DNA from: WQUF01 sp031549885
GTDB taxonomy: Bacteria; Bacillota; Clostridia; Clostridiales; Clostridiaceae
Assembly: GCA_031549885.1 (NCBI GenBank)
Contig: JAVBPD010000008.1
Location: 1 to 58,175 of the forward strand
Direction of reading: 5' to 3'
Length of the DNA stretch: 58,175 nt
Under the pieces are notes generated by a model. That model had not been told where the DNA came from. It saw only the letters and a program-made list of their open reading frames with translations, and made no database searches. A program made the translations under genes and the position numbers. Positions 24,666-32,941 of the stretch are shown here, in pieces (positions within the stretch are counted from its first letter, which is position 1; each line of letters starts with the position of its first letter).

Positions 24666-26021
24666 TTAACAATGAGGGATATTTGTATAATCAGATATAT
24701 CTTTGCTTGTGGTGATTAAATCATAAACGCTTAAATCTTTTAAACTTTTCTTTCCAGTTATTCTACAAAACATCTTTAATTCTTCAAAGGATGTGTTTAA
24801 ATAATTATAAACTCTCGTTGAAGCGACATCTATATTTAAATTCTTTCTAAGGTTAGGGTCTGATGTTGTAATACCCATTGGACATTTTCCAGTATCGCAT
24901 ATTCTAAACTTGCGGCACCCTAAAGCAAGAAGTGAACCAGTTGCAACAGCAATAGCATCTGCTCCAAGGGCAATGGCTTTTGCAAAATCTGATGACACTC
25001 TAAGCCCACCTGTAATTACAAGTTCAAAAGGAAGGTTATGTTCATCTAAATATTTTCTTGCCCTATATAAAGCGTATATTGTAGGGACGGAAGTTGCATC
25101 TCTTAAAACCTTAGGGCTTGCTCCAGTTGCGCCACCTCTGCCATCTATAGTTATAAAATCTGGATAGGCACTTGATATAAACTCTAAATCCTCTTCAATG
25201 TGACCTGCAGCAATTTTTACTCCAATAGGCCTTCCACCTGATTCTACTCTAAGCCAATCAATTAATTTTTTTAAGTCTTGGGGAGTGTCTAACCCTGGAA
25301 AATGAGAAGGGCTATGGATATCTTCTCCCTTACTTTTGCCTCTTATTTTGGCAATTTCTTCTGTAACTTTTTTTCCAGGAAGCTGGCCACCCATGCCAGG
25401 TTTTGTACCTTGACCTATTTTTATTTCAATGGCATCAGCATTTTTTAAGTTTTCAGGTGTAACGCTATACAAATTTGGCACATATTCAAAAATATATTTA
25501 TAAGAAGCTTCTCTTTCTTCAGGTAAAATCCCACCTTCTCCACTGCACATGGCTGTTTTTGCCATAGCAGACCCCTTTGCGAGGGAAACCTTTGCCTCTT
25601 TAGATAAAGATCCAAAGCTCATGTGAGATACATAAACAGGCCCAGAAAGTATCATTGGTTTTTTAGCATTTTTGCCAATTGTTGTTTCAATATCTACAGG
25701 GAAATCATCATCTAAAGGAGTTGTTGAAACTTGAGCCCCTAAAATTAAAATTTCCTCCCAATCTATAACAGGAAGCAGCGTTGACATAGGAGCAGTTAAA
25801 CTTTTGCCATGCCCTGATATATAATCTATATCTTTTAAATGTTTTTCACTGTCTAAATAAGGCTTTAAAGGCTCATCATCTGTATCCTCAATTTTAATAA
25901 ATTGATTTTTTGCTGCACTACATATTGGGCAATTCCAGTTATCTGGTAAGTCGTTAAAAACTTTACTTTCATTAGATTCATCATAAATATATCCACAAAT
26001 ATTACATTTGTATTTTGACAT
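24666..26021 (-). CDS. Rubredoxin-fused FMN-binding glutamate synthase domain protein
   Basis: Residues 1-45 are a rubredoxin (CNICGYIYDES and NWNCPICSAAK supply the four cysteines). The rest is the GltB FMN/3Fe-4S domain: MILSGPVYVSHMSFGSLSKE, CSGEGGILPEER, KIGQGTKPGMGGQLPGKKVT, ITIDGRGGATGASP and the cluster motif CRKFRICDTGKCPMG. The glutamine amidotransferase half is absent, as in the single-domain forms of archaea and clostridia. It may transfer electrons through rubredoxin to make glutamate from 2-oxoglutarate and ammonia, but the ammonia source and partner are unknown. No gltD lies nearby. An AGGGAGG-like site precedes ATG 26021. Confidence 0.9.
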   Translation of the reverse strand: MSKYKCNICGYIYDESNESKVFNDLPDNWNCPICSAAKNQFIKIEDTDDEPLKPYLDSEKHLKDIDYISGHGKSLTAPMSTLLPVIDWEEILILGAQVSTTPLDDDFPVDIETTIGKNAKKPMILSGPVYVSHMSFGSLSKEAKVSLAKGSAMAKTAMCSGEGGILPEEREASYKYIFEYVPNLYSVTPENLKNADAIEIKIGQGTKPGMGGQLPGKKVTEEIAKIRGKSKGEDIHSPSHFPGLDTPQDLKKLIDWLRVESGGRPIGVKIAAGHIEEDLEFISSAYPDFITIDGRGGATGASPKVLRDATSVPTIYALYRARKYLDEHNLPFELVITGGLRVSSDFAKAIALGADAIAVATGSLLALGCRKFRICDTGKCPMGITTSDPNLRKNLNIDVASTRVYNYLNTSFEELKMFCRITGKKSLKDLSVYDLITTSKDISDYTNIPHC

Positions 26022-26146
26022 AAAAAAATCCCTCCTTAGTCTAAAAGTTTAGCATTTATAAAGTGTATTATCAATAAAATAAAAAGAATATTATAAAGTG
26101 ATGTTTCATATAAATAAGTGAGGTATTATTTTTATAAGGAGTATTT

Positions 26147-27331
26147 ATGGCAAAAAAGAAAAAAGTAATAAAACCAGAACCAAAAATGATAATAAATCAA
26201 GGAGATGATCTCCTTCCTGAAAAATATGTTGATAATGATCCCCGCAGACCTAAATTTGAACAAATTGAAGTAGAACCTTTTTCAGAAGAATATTTGGAAA
26301 TTCAAAGAAAAAATCAAGAGAGAATTTTAAGAAGAAGAATTGATAATTTTTCAAATGGCGTAAACATTATAGAAAATATTCAGAAAATCGACATAGATCT
26401 TATAGAAAATCCTCCGAAAAACTGGAACTACCTTCCTCCTCCAGATCAATCTCAATTAATCTCACTTATGTCCTCTTTATCAAATATTGGACTAATAAAT
26501 CCCTTAATTTTAACTAAAAGCGAATATTACGATAAATATATAGTTATATCAGGTAAAAGTCGCCTGCTAGCCCTTCGAAACCTTTATTCTATGGAACCTT
26601 TAGATGTATATAAATATCCAGTTTGTTTTGTCCTTGATGATGAAAAGGTAGATCAATACTATAAAAGGTCATTAATACTTGATTTAAATTTTAGCTATAG
26701 AACTATGACACAGGAAGTATTTATAAAAATGTTAATTGAGAGATATGAACTTTTAAAAAGATCTAAACAATATAGAAACGAATCAAATATAATTTCTACA
26801 TTAGCTGATGAGTATTTAATGAGCAAATCTTCTATTTGCAACTATCTTGTATTAAGAAAATTATCAGAGGAAGTTATGACCCTATTAATTGAAAAGAGAA
26901 TAAAGCTTCAAATAGCAAGGCTTCTTGCAAAACACGATCATGAGACTCAGAAAATGATACTTCAAAATATAGATTTTAAAGATATAAACTCTTTTCATAA
27001 GATGAAATATATAACCGGGAAATCAAAGATGACACTTGATGAAGTAAAGGAAAGGGTAAGAACATCTCAAAATATAATGCCTAAAAAGACAAAATTTACA
27101 GTTGAAATAAGGTCTGATATTGCAGGAAAATTCACTGACTTTTTAACTGGATTTAGAAAGGATATAACAATAGAATTAGGAAAGAAATTCCCTGTAAAAA
27201 ACGTAAATCAAATATTAAAAGTAGACTGGGATAAAGATCATATGGAATTTTTCCTTGAGAAAAACTTTGTTGACAAGAAAAATATAGATAGGCTATTTAG
27301 TAAAGTTTTAACTGAAGTAATAAAAAAATGA
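26147..27331 (+). CDS. ParB-like partition/nucleoid protein paralogue (complete)
   Basis: This complete 394-residue member of the window's three-gene family has a lysine-rich N-terminus, the block GDDLLPEKYVDNDPRRPKFE, FSNGVNIIENIQKIDIDLIE, then a ParB/Srx-type domain with ENPPKNWNYLPPPDQSQLIS, SNIGLINPLIL and the nucleotide-site variant ISGKSRLLAL (GxxR box). A helix-turn-helix follows (STLADEYLMSKSSICNYLVL, about residue 220). The C-terminal 110 residues (PKKTKFTVEIRSDIAGKFTD) have no family I can name. There is no ParA gene beside it. A TAAGGAG site precedes ATG 26147. It may bind DNA at dispersed sites; plasmid partition is not supported. Confidence 0.8.
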   Translation: MAKKKKVIKPEPKMIINQGDDLLPEKYVDNDPRRPKFEQIEVEPFSEEYLEIQRKNQERILRRRIDNFSNGVNIIENIQKIDIDLIENPPKNWNYLPPPDQSQLISLMSSLSNIGLINPLILTKSEYYDKYIVISGKSRLLALRNLYSMEPLDVYKYPVCFVLDDEKVDQYYKRSLILDLNFSYRTMTQEVFIKMLIERYELLKRSKQYRNESNIISTLADEYLMSKSSICNYLVLRKLSEEVMTLLIEKRIKLQIARLLAKHDHETQKMILQNIDFKDINSFHKMKYITGKSKMTLDEVKERVRTSQNIMPKKTKFTVEIRSDIAGKFTDFLTGFRKDITIELGKKFPVKNVNQILKVDWDKDHMEFFLEKNFVDKKNIDRLFSKVLTEVIKK

Positions 27332-27720
27332 CAATAGGGAATTAAATAAGGGTTTTATAAAAGGTTCCAAATAAAGCCCGAAAACAAGGATTCGTTCCTT
27401 CGACAGCAAAAAAAACCAATGTCGAACCGTGGACGAATTGGCGAAGCTATGGTCAAAAATATATGGATAAAATGTGAACGACAAAAAAACTTGCATAAAA
27501 ATAAGATAATACATAAAAATTACAGAAAAAGGAAAGAAAAAATATTTCCTGAAAAAGTAGTAACACATAGGGTGTAATTTCTAAAAATTGGAGTTAACTA
27601 ATATAAATTTATTAAAATAAGGCATATTGATATTAATATATTTAAGTTTATAATTAAGATTAGAAAACAAAAAATCACTGCCTAGTTAATATTCATATAT
27701 TATTTAGTGGAGAGTGAACT
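27332..27720 (+). ncRNA. Intergenic region with a possible structured RNA element (core 27389-27470)
   Basis: This 389-bp gap contains a compact foldable core. The outer stem ATTCGT (27390-27395) pairs with ACGAAT (27433-27438). Inside it, TTCGACA (27399-27405) pairs with TGTCGAA (27420-27426) around an A-rich loop, leaving an internal loop of TCC opposite CCGTGG. GGCGAAGC follows. The GC content of the core is higher than that of the surrounding DNA. I do not match it to a known riboswitch. It may be a small RNA, an RNA leader or a dispersed palindromic repeat. The rest of the gap, before the HEPN gene at 27721, shows only AT-rich DNA. Confidence 0.35.
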
Positions 27721-28189
27721 ATGCTTATTAAAAATTTTAAAGAAGTACCAGATATAATAAAAGATGATATTAACACTATCATACATAGCTTCATTGAATC
27801 TTCCCTCATATCTAATATAAAAAGAATTATATTATGAAGAAGATTTTAAAGTTGCTTTAGCACTGAGAGATGTAGAAATGTGGAGCGCTTCTGGTCAACA
27901 CCTGCAACAAGCTTGCGAAAAACAAATGAAATTCTACCTCGAAAGTATATATAAATTAGATTCTACTCTTCAAAAAACTCATAACCTTAGAAAATTACTT
28001 AGGGATATTGGTGATTATGAAGAAGATTTTTATAAGACAGCGTCTGTTATTGAAAACTATTTATTTGATACAAGATATCTAGGTAATGATTATTTGGAAT
28101 TAACAAAAAAAGATATTGAATCTGCCATAGATTTTTATAATAATTTACTCAAGTTTCTTTCTTTAAAAACAAAAGATAACAAACTTTAG
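27721..28189 (+). pseudogene. HEPN domain protein with a one-base frameshift
   Basis: ATG 27721, with GGAGAG upstream, starts MLIKNFKEVPDIIKDDINTI and continues to a TGA at 27835-27837. In the next frame the product resumes as YYEEDFKVALALRDVEMWSA and then HLQQACEKQMKFYLESIYKL, the helical core of pfam05168 HEPN proteins (normally an RxxxxH nuclease or nucleotide-binding partner), ending at 28189. Deleting one A from the five-A run 27819-27823 would restore a single frame of about 155 residues. So this is either a decayed gene or a homopolymer sequence error. No MNT nucleotidyltransferase partner is present. Confidence 0.65.
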
Positions 28190-28216
28190 ATATTAAATTT
28201 AGGAGAGGTAAAAATT

Positions 28217-28981
28217 TTGGATATTGAAATTATTGCTCTTGATTTAGATCAAACCATCTTAAGAACAGATAAGACCATTTCATCATTTAGTTTGGATGTT
28301 ATTAATAAATGCAAGGGTAAAAATATTTTAATTGCGGTAGCTACAGCTCGTTCTGAGAAACAATCTGATAAATATTTAAGGGATATTAATCCAGATATAG
28401 TTATATCCAATGGTGGCGCTAAAGTAACATACCATAAGAATACAATTCATAAATGTTTATTAACTAAAGAAGTTTCAAATAGTATAATCCAAGCTTCTAT
28501 TAAAAATAAAGAAGTTGGAATAATTACTGTGGATACAGAAGATGGATATTACTGGAATTCTAAAGAAATACCAACATCTTTAACTCACTACTCTGCTATT
28601 TATAATGATTTTAAGGTTCCTTTTAACATACCTTCATATAAAATTACAATGGAAATATTCAATAATGATGTTGCAAAAGATATTGCTTCAAAATTTCCAA
28701 GCTGCAATTTTATAAATTTTTCTGATGAAAATTGGTATAGATTTGCAAATGTAGAAGCAACTAAATTTAATGCTATTTTAAAGATTTCTCAATACTTAAA
28801 TATAAAATTAGAGAATATTGCTGCATTTGGAGATGATCACATAGATATAGACATGGTAAAATACTGTGGAATTGGAGTTGCCATGGAAAACGGGGTAGCT
28901 GAAATTAAAAGAGCAGCTGATTTTATTTGCGACACTAATGACAATGATGGAGTGGCTAAATGGTTATTAAAAAATATTTAA
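28217..28981 (+). CDS. HAD-family (Cof-type) phosphatase
   Basis: The 254-residue protein starts at TTG 28217, ten bases after AGGAGAGG. HAD motif I is LDLDQTILRTD with both aspartates, motif II is the threonine of AVATARS, motif III the lysine of EATKFNAILK, and motif IV GDDHIDIDM. The long cap between motifs II and III marks the Cof/type IIB group, which dephosphorylates sugar phosphates, flavin nucleotides or similar metabolites. The flavodoxin gene begins 12 bp downstream, so the two form an operon. Substrate unknown; the call is firm at family level. Confidence 0.85.
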   Translation: MDIEIIALDLDQTILRTDKTISSFSLDVINKCKGKNILIAVATARSEKQSDKYLRDINPDIVISNGGAKVTYHKNTIHKCLLTKEVSNSIIQASIKNKEVGIITVDTEDGYYWNSKEIPTSLTHYSAIYNDFKVPFNIPSYKITMEIFNNDVAKDIASKFPSCNFINFSDENWYRFANVEATKFNAILKISQYLNIKLENIAAFGDDHIDIDMVKYCGIGVAMENGVAEIKRAADFICDTNDNDGVAKWLLKNI

Positions 28982-28993
28982 GGAGGTAAAATT

Positions 28994-29413
28994 ATGAATA
29001 TTGAAGTTAGGTATTATTCAAAAGGTGGCAATACACAAAAGATTGCAAATGCTATTGCAAAGGCAGCAAACGTTGAAATGAAAACTACAGCTTCACCAAT
29101 TACTTCTAAAGTGGATTTGCTTTTTTTAGGTGGCGCTTTATATGCTGGCAACATAAACAAAGAATTGCGAGAATTTGCAGAAAGCCTCACAAAGGATAAA
29201 GTAAAGAAAGTCATAGTCTTTAGCACTGCTGCAGGTGATAAATCAATCCATCCGATAATAAAAGATATCTTAAAAAAACATGAAATTCCTGTGTGCGATG
29301 AATTTTTTCACTGCCGTGGTAAATTTTTACTAGCAAATAAAGGTCGTCCTAATGAAAAGGATTTGGATGATGCATCTTTATTTACAAAACAAATCATCAG
29401 TAATGAAGGATAA
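28994..29413 (+). CDS. Flavodoxin-domain protein
   Basis: This short flavodoxin (139 residues) has a phosphate-binding loop in RYYSKGGNTQKIANAI, the middle strand LLFLGGALYAG and VIVFSTAAGDK, which line the FMN site. It begins after GGAGG 12 bp downstream of the HAD phosphatase and is closed by a strong terminator. Its length and the position after the phosphatase suggest a small soluble electron carrier or an FMN-binding regulator of redox reactions. Partner proteins are unknown. Confidence 0.85.
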   Translation: MNIEVRYYSKGGNTQKIANAIAKAANVEMKTTASPITSKVDLLFLGGALYAGNINKELREFAESLTKDKVKKVIVFSTAAGDKSIHPIIKDILKKHEIPVCDEFFHCRGKFLLANKGRPNEKDLDDASLFTKQIISNEG

Positions 29414-29417
29414 TTAT

Positions 29418-29450
29418 AAAGGAACCATCAAAGATGGTTCCTTTAATACT
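29418..29450 (+). terminator. Rho-independent terminator
   Basis: AAAGGAACCATC (29418-29429) pairs perfectly with GATGGTTCCTTT (29433-29444), followed by a T-containing tail. It separates the convergent flavodoxin and CotH genes. Confidence 0.9.
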
Positions 29451-29452
29451 TT

Positions 29453-31426
29453 TTAAAAATTTCTTTTCCACAAGCTTGTAAATAAAATTCCACCGCCAAG
29501 AAGCACAGTAGCTGCAATTAAAACTATATATGAACTACCTAAATTACTTGTATTTACATTGCCCTGCTGCCCATTAAGGTTAACATTACCCCCTGGGGCT
29601 CCAAAACCGTTCATTCCATTTCTCATATTCATAAACATTTGAATTTGGTCTTCTGTAATGCCAATTTCTATTAGTTTTTCTTTGACCTCATCAGTAATCT
29701 GCCCACCAGCATTTTGTATTATTTCCATTGCTTTTTGAATAATTTGCATATCTTGAATATTTTGGCCAAAATTTTGCGGCCTGTTGCCACCTATTCCACC
29801 CATCTGTCCATTGCCACCCATTCCGCCCATCATTGAGCCTAAAGCAGATAAATTAACACCATCTGCAGGTATTAAAGAAGCTTCATTTTGTTTTTGGGAG
29901 CTAGTTGTGGATGGTATAGTTCCATCAAGCTGTCCTTTAATGCTTTCAGATCTTAGTAAGCAAAGTTTCTTAAACTGTGGCAATGATTTTTCATAATCAT
30001 CATAAGTATAAAATGCTGTAGCATCATTTTTTACATAATCTTTTATCTTAAGATCTATAGAATCTACAGTGCTTTCAAACAAACCATTGTTAAAATATGA
30101 GGTTACAATTTCTTGCAAATAGCTGTGATATTTTTCTTTATATTCTTCATTTTGAAGAAGTTTATCTAAAAGAGGCCTACTTTCCATTTCTACCCCACTT
30201 ACAGGAGTATCTATAGGAAAATTAATTACATCTTTTGCTGTACCAGACTGAAATCCTCCAAATGCTAAATTATAATCCCAAGGAAGTATTGCAATCTTTC
30301 CATCTTTTTCATATATATAATAGTTTTGAGCCATATTTGAAACATAACTATCAAGGTTTACCACTACAGTATGAGCTGCAAAATAGCGCAAAATTTCATC
30401 TACATTAAAGTATTTTTCTAAATCCACCCCTTCTGATAAAGCTTTTAAAGCTGTTATCACTCTATCTGAGTCACTTGAAGTTATTTTTGAAACTGCATTG
30501 TCAAATATAGCTGAATAACTTGAAGCATTATCATCCTTATAAGCAAGATCTCCGCCACCAGATCCTCTTCCACCAAATCCACCAAAACCGCCTTGAGGTC
30601 TTTGGTTTTGTCCATTGTCTAAAGGAGCACCTCCATTAAAGTTAGGCATTTGCCCATTACCATTTGGTGGCATAGCGTTATTAAAATTTTGAGTTTTAGT
30701 ATTACCTTCTATTTGTTCATTTTTTGGCTGGAATACATCATTATTAGGAAATTGGCTATTGTTATTTTGATCTGGTCTATTATCCATATTGTTCATATTA
30801 CCCATATCCATCGTCTTCACATTATAAAGCTTTCCTGTAATATCATTAAACTCTCTTGCTAAAAAGCTATCATCATAGCTTTCAATTGCAAGGTATAACC
30901 CCCAAGGTTCTCCATTTACAGTAATATTTGAATATTGAAGAAGAGGTGTAACTGCTCCAATAAACTTTAAAATATCGTAAGAAATATACTCCTTCATATA
31001 AGTTGAGTCACCCATTATGTTATTTACTACAAATTCATCAAGCCCAAAACATGTTTGTCCTTTTACAAATTCATCAAATTTCAATTTAAAGCTATAGCGG
31101 TCACTATTAGGATCACGTGCAATTTGAGATAAGCTAGAATTTCCCTTTGGCCTAATGCCCACTTCATCAAACTTTGTTCCATTTACAACTACGCTACATG
31201 AAATATAGGTCTCATCAGTGGCATTTTCCAGCATGTTTTTCCAATCCTCTTCATTTGCAACTATATCGAGTGAAATTATATCTTGTCCAAATATGATCTT
31301 TTCATATAAAGGAGAGGTTTTTGAAATTTGGGCGCTATTTGTATATCCAACTAAAAATATTGTACATACTAAGGCAATTGCTATAATTAACGCAGCTATC
31401 TTATTTATATATTTATTTTCAATCAA
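29453..31426 (-). CDS. CotH-family kinase, membrane anchored
   Basis: The 657-residue protein has an N-terminal membrane segment (about 10-27), a CotH kinase domain with GIRPKGNSSLSQIARDPNSD, RYSFKLKFDEF, GLYLAIESYDDSFL and the active-site region NLDSYVSNMAQNYYIY and ILPWDYNLAFGGF, then a C-terminal membrane segment. CotH enzymes are secreted or surface protein kinases (spore-coat kinase in Bacillus). A Gly/Asn/Pro-rich insert (about residues 210-290) and a glycine- and methionine-rich tail are low complexity. It is the last gene of the VTC/DUF4956 operon here and replaces the beta-helix protein of the first copy. Both membrane segments suggest an extracytoplasmic catalytic domain. Confidence 0.9.
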   Translation of the reverse strand: MIENKYINKIAALIIAIALVCTIFLVGYTNSAQISKTSPLYEKIIFGQDIISLDIVANEEDWKNMLENATDETYISCSVVVNGTKFDEVGIRPKGNSSLSQIARDPNSDRYSFKLKFDEFVKGQTCFGLDEFVVNNIMGDSTYMKEYISYDILKFIGAVTPLLQYSNITVNGEPWGLYLAIESYDDSFLAREFNDITGKLYNVKTMDMGNMNNMDNRPDQNNNSQFPNNDVFQPKNEQIEGNTKTQNFNNAMPPNGNGQMPNFNGGAPLDNGQNQRPQGGFGGFGGRGSGGGDLAYKDDNASSYSAIFDNAVSKITSSDSDRVITALKALSEGVDLEKYFNVDEILRYFAAHTVVVNLDSYVSNMAQNYYIYEKDGKIAILPWDYNLAFGGFQSGTAKDVINFPIDTPVSGVEMESRPLLDKLLQNEEYKEKYHSYLQEIVTSYFNNGLFESTVDSIDLKIKDYVKNDATAFYTYDDYEKSLPQFKKLCLLRSESIKGQLDGTIPSTTSSQKQNEASLIPADGVNLSALGSMMGGMGGNGQMGGIGGNRPQNFGQNIQDMQIIQKAMEIIQNAGGQITDEVKEKLIEIGITEDQIQMFMNMRNGMNGFGAPGGNVNLNGQQGNVNTSNLGSSYIVLIAATVLLGGGILFTSLWKRNF

Positions 31427-31440
31427 TTAAAACACCTACC

Positions 31441-32112
31441 TTAAGCCATATACTCTCCATTGTAGCTAACTAAAACAGCATTTGATACTCCTTGTACCAA
31501 AAGCATTTCATTTACAAATGTTGAAGATGAATCTATAAGCCTTACTTCGACAGTTAATTCTATTCCATCTCTAGATACTGATTTAGATTTTAATAAATTC
31601 TTTTTAGTTTTCATTTTTATCATAGACTGTATATCACTTTCACTTTTTTCATCATTGCAATTTACAACTAATATATAAGGTGTATCTGTTGTTTTTTTGT
31701 TTATAAATATGAGCAAAATAACTCCAATCAATACAGTTCCTATAACTGCAAGAGGAATAAGCCCTGCTCCTATTACAATACCTGCTGATATGGCCCAAAA
31801 CAAAAATACAATATCAATTGGCTCTTTTACAGCTGTTCTAAAGCGCACAATTGAAAGGGCGCCTACCATACCTAAGGACAAAATTACATTTGAAGTAACT
31901 GCTAATATTATAAGTGTTGTCACTAATGTCATTCCCATAAGGGATACTCCAAAGGAAGCTGAATACATAACCCCTGAAAAAGTCTTTTTATAAATTAAAA
32001 AAATGAATAAACCAAGTGCAAATGCTACAGCCATAGCTATAATCACATCTAAAATCGAAAACTGCACTGCTTTTTCAAGAAAGCTTGATTTAAATATATC
32101 GTTAAAATTCAT
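31441..32112 (-). CDS. DUF4956 membrane protein, copy 2
   Basis: The 223-residue paralogue of the gene at 2952-3638 has four N-terminal hydrophobic segments with the family core SLGMVGALSIVRFRTAVKEP, and a soluble C-terminal domain (TPYILVVNCNDEKSESDIQS). It begins 12 bp after the VTC gene and ends 14 bp before the CotH gene, so it is translated from the same message. The topology puts the conserved RFR motif near the inner face. Family function is unknown; duplication with the VTC gene argues that the two work as a unit. Confidence 0.85.
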   Translation of the reverse strand: MNFNDIFKSSFLEKAVQFSILDVIIAMAVAFALGLFIFLIYKKTFSGVMYSASFGVSLMGMTLVTTLIILAVTSNVILSLGMVGALSIVRFRTAVKEPIDIVFLFWAISAGIVIGAGLIPLAVIGTVLIGVILLIFINKKTTDTPYILVVNCNDEKSESDIQSMIKMKTKKNLLKSKSVSRDGIELTVEVRLIDSSSTFVNEMLLVQGVSNAVLVSYNGEYMA

Positions 32113-32124
32113 ATAATACCTCTC

Positions 32125-32808
32125 CTATAAAGCCATTCTTATGGCAGCATATTTTGAATAAGAAACTTGATACCTATTATTAATCTGAACTATATCTCTA
32201 ATAACCTGAGGAAGAAAATTATCATATTTAACTTCTAAAATCATTTCTCTTGTTGGTATAAAGCAAGATGAATCACAATTTAAAAAATTTTCTATATTTA
32301 AACTTCCCCTTATGTCAAAATCAACAGTTATGCGCACATTTCCAGCTCTATATATAAATGGTTTTCTAATATAATCAACTATATTCTTTGGCCTTAATAA
32401 TTGATAATTTATCTTTGCATAAAGCTCTCTACAAAGAGGATACCCACTATCTCTTAAAACTTTAAAATCTTTTAGCATAATGCTATTGCATTCTTCCTTT
32501 GTTAAAAGCACAGTTTCTTTCATGCAAAGCCCATTTACTTTGCTCTTTTTCTCAAGGCGCATAAAAGATGTATCATCATTATAATATCTAATTCTAAATT
32601 TTTCTCTATAAAGATATCCATTTACTTTCTCTCTTAAAACTTTATCTTCATAATTGTCAAAATATAAACTTCTAACTCTATATACGCCATTTAAATCAGC
32701 AAACTCATCTTTCCTGCATAATATAGATAATTTTGATTCAATCTCCTTATAATCCGAAAAATTTATATAATGCTTTAGTTCATGCCTAAAAAAATTACCC
32801 TCTTTCAT
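32125..32808 (-). CDS. VTC-domain (polyphosphate polymerase domain) protein, copy 2
   Basis: The 227-residue paralogue of the gene at 2149-2934 keeps the basic and acidic residues of the VTC tunnel: FFRHELKHYINF at the start, YLYREKFRIRYYND, RLEKKSKV, NVRITVDFD, MILEVKYDNFLP and SYSKYAAIR at the end. It is shorter by about 34 residues, lacking the C-terminal extension of copy 1. It opens the operon VTC, DUF4956, CotH, with GAAAGGG before ATG 32808. Sequence divergence from copy 1 is substantial, so this is an old duplication or separate acquisition. Polymerase activity is inferred from retained residues. Confidence 0.85.
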   Translation of the reverse strand: MKEGNFFRHELKHYINFSDYKEIESKLSILCRKDEFADLNGVYRVRSLYFDNYEDKVLREKVNGYLYREKFRIRYYNDDTSFMRLEKKSKVNGLCMKETVLLTKEECNSIMLKDFKVLRDSGYPLCRELYAKINYQLLRPKNIVDYIRKPFIYRAGNVRITVDFDIRGSLNIENFLNCDSSCFIPTREMILEVKYDNFLPQVIRDIVQINNRYQVSYSKYAAIRMAL

Positions 32809-32876
32809 AGTCCCTTTCCTCTCAATTGATTTACTTTTTATGAGTTTAGCATATGAATTTGATACATAGATGTTTG

Positions 32877-32890
32877 TAATGTGTACATTA
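32877..32890. promoter_or_regulatory. Possible operator upstream of the VTC/DUF4956/CotH operon
   Basis: The inverted repeat TAATGT-GT-ACATTA lies 69 bp before the VTC start. Nothing else supports it. Confidence 0.25.
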
Positions 32891-32911
32891 TGTGTATGTT
32901 TTGTGGTTTTT

Positions 32912-32941
32912 AAAACGGAGCCCTTTTAAAAGCTCCGTTTT
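32912..32941 (-). terminator. Terminator of the alpha/beta hydrolase gene
   Basis: AAAACGGAGC (32912-32921) pairs perfectly with GCTCCGTTTT (32932-32941). The stem overlaps the stop codon of the hydrolase. Confidence 0.75.

Noticed and set aside
26147..27331. Plasmid partition locus
   Set aside because: No ParA, replication protein or iteron array is nearby, and the neighbours are ordinary chromosomal genes.
27308..27568. Minus-strand open frame after the ParB-like gene
   Set aside because: Aromatic-rich composition typical of AT-rich noncoding DNA, and it overlaps the coding end and the possible RNA element.
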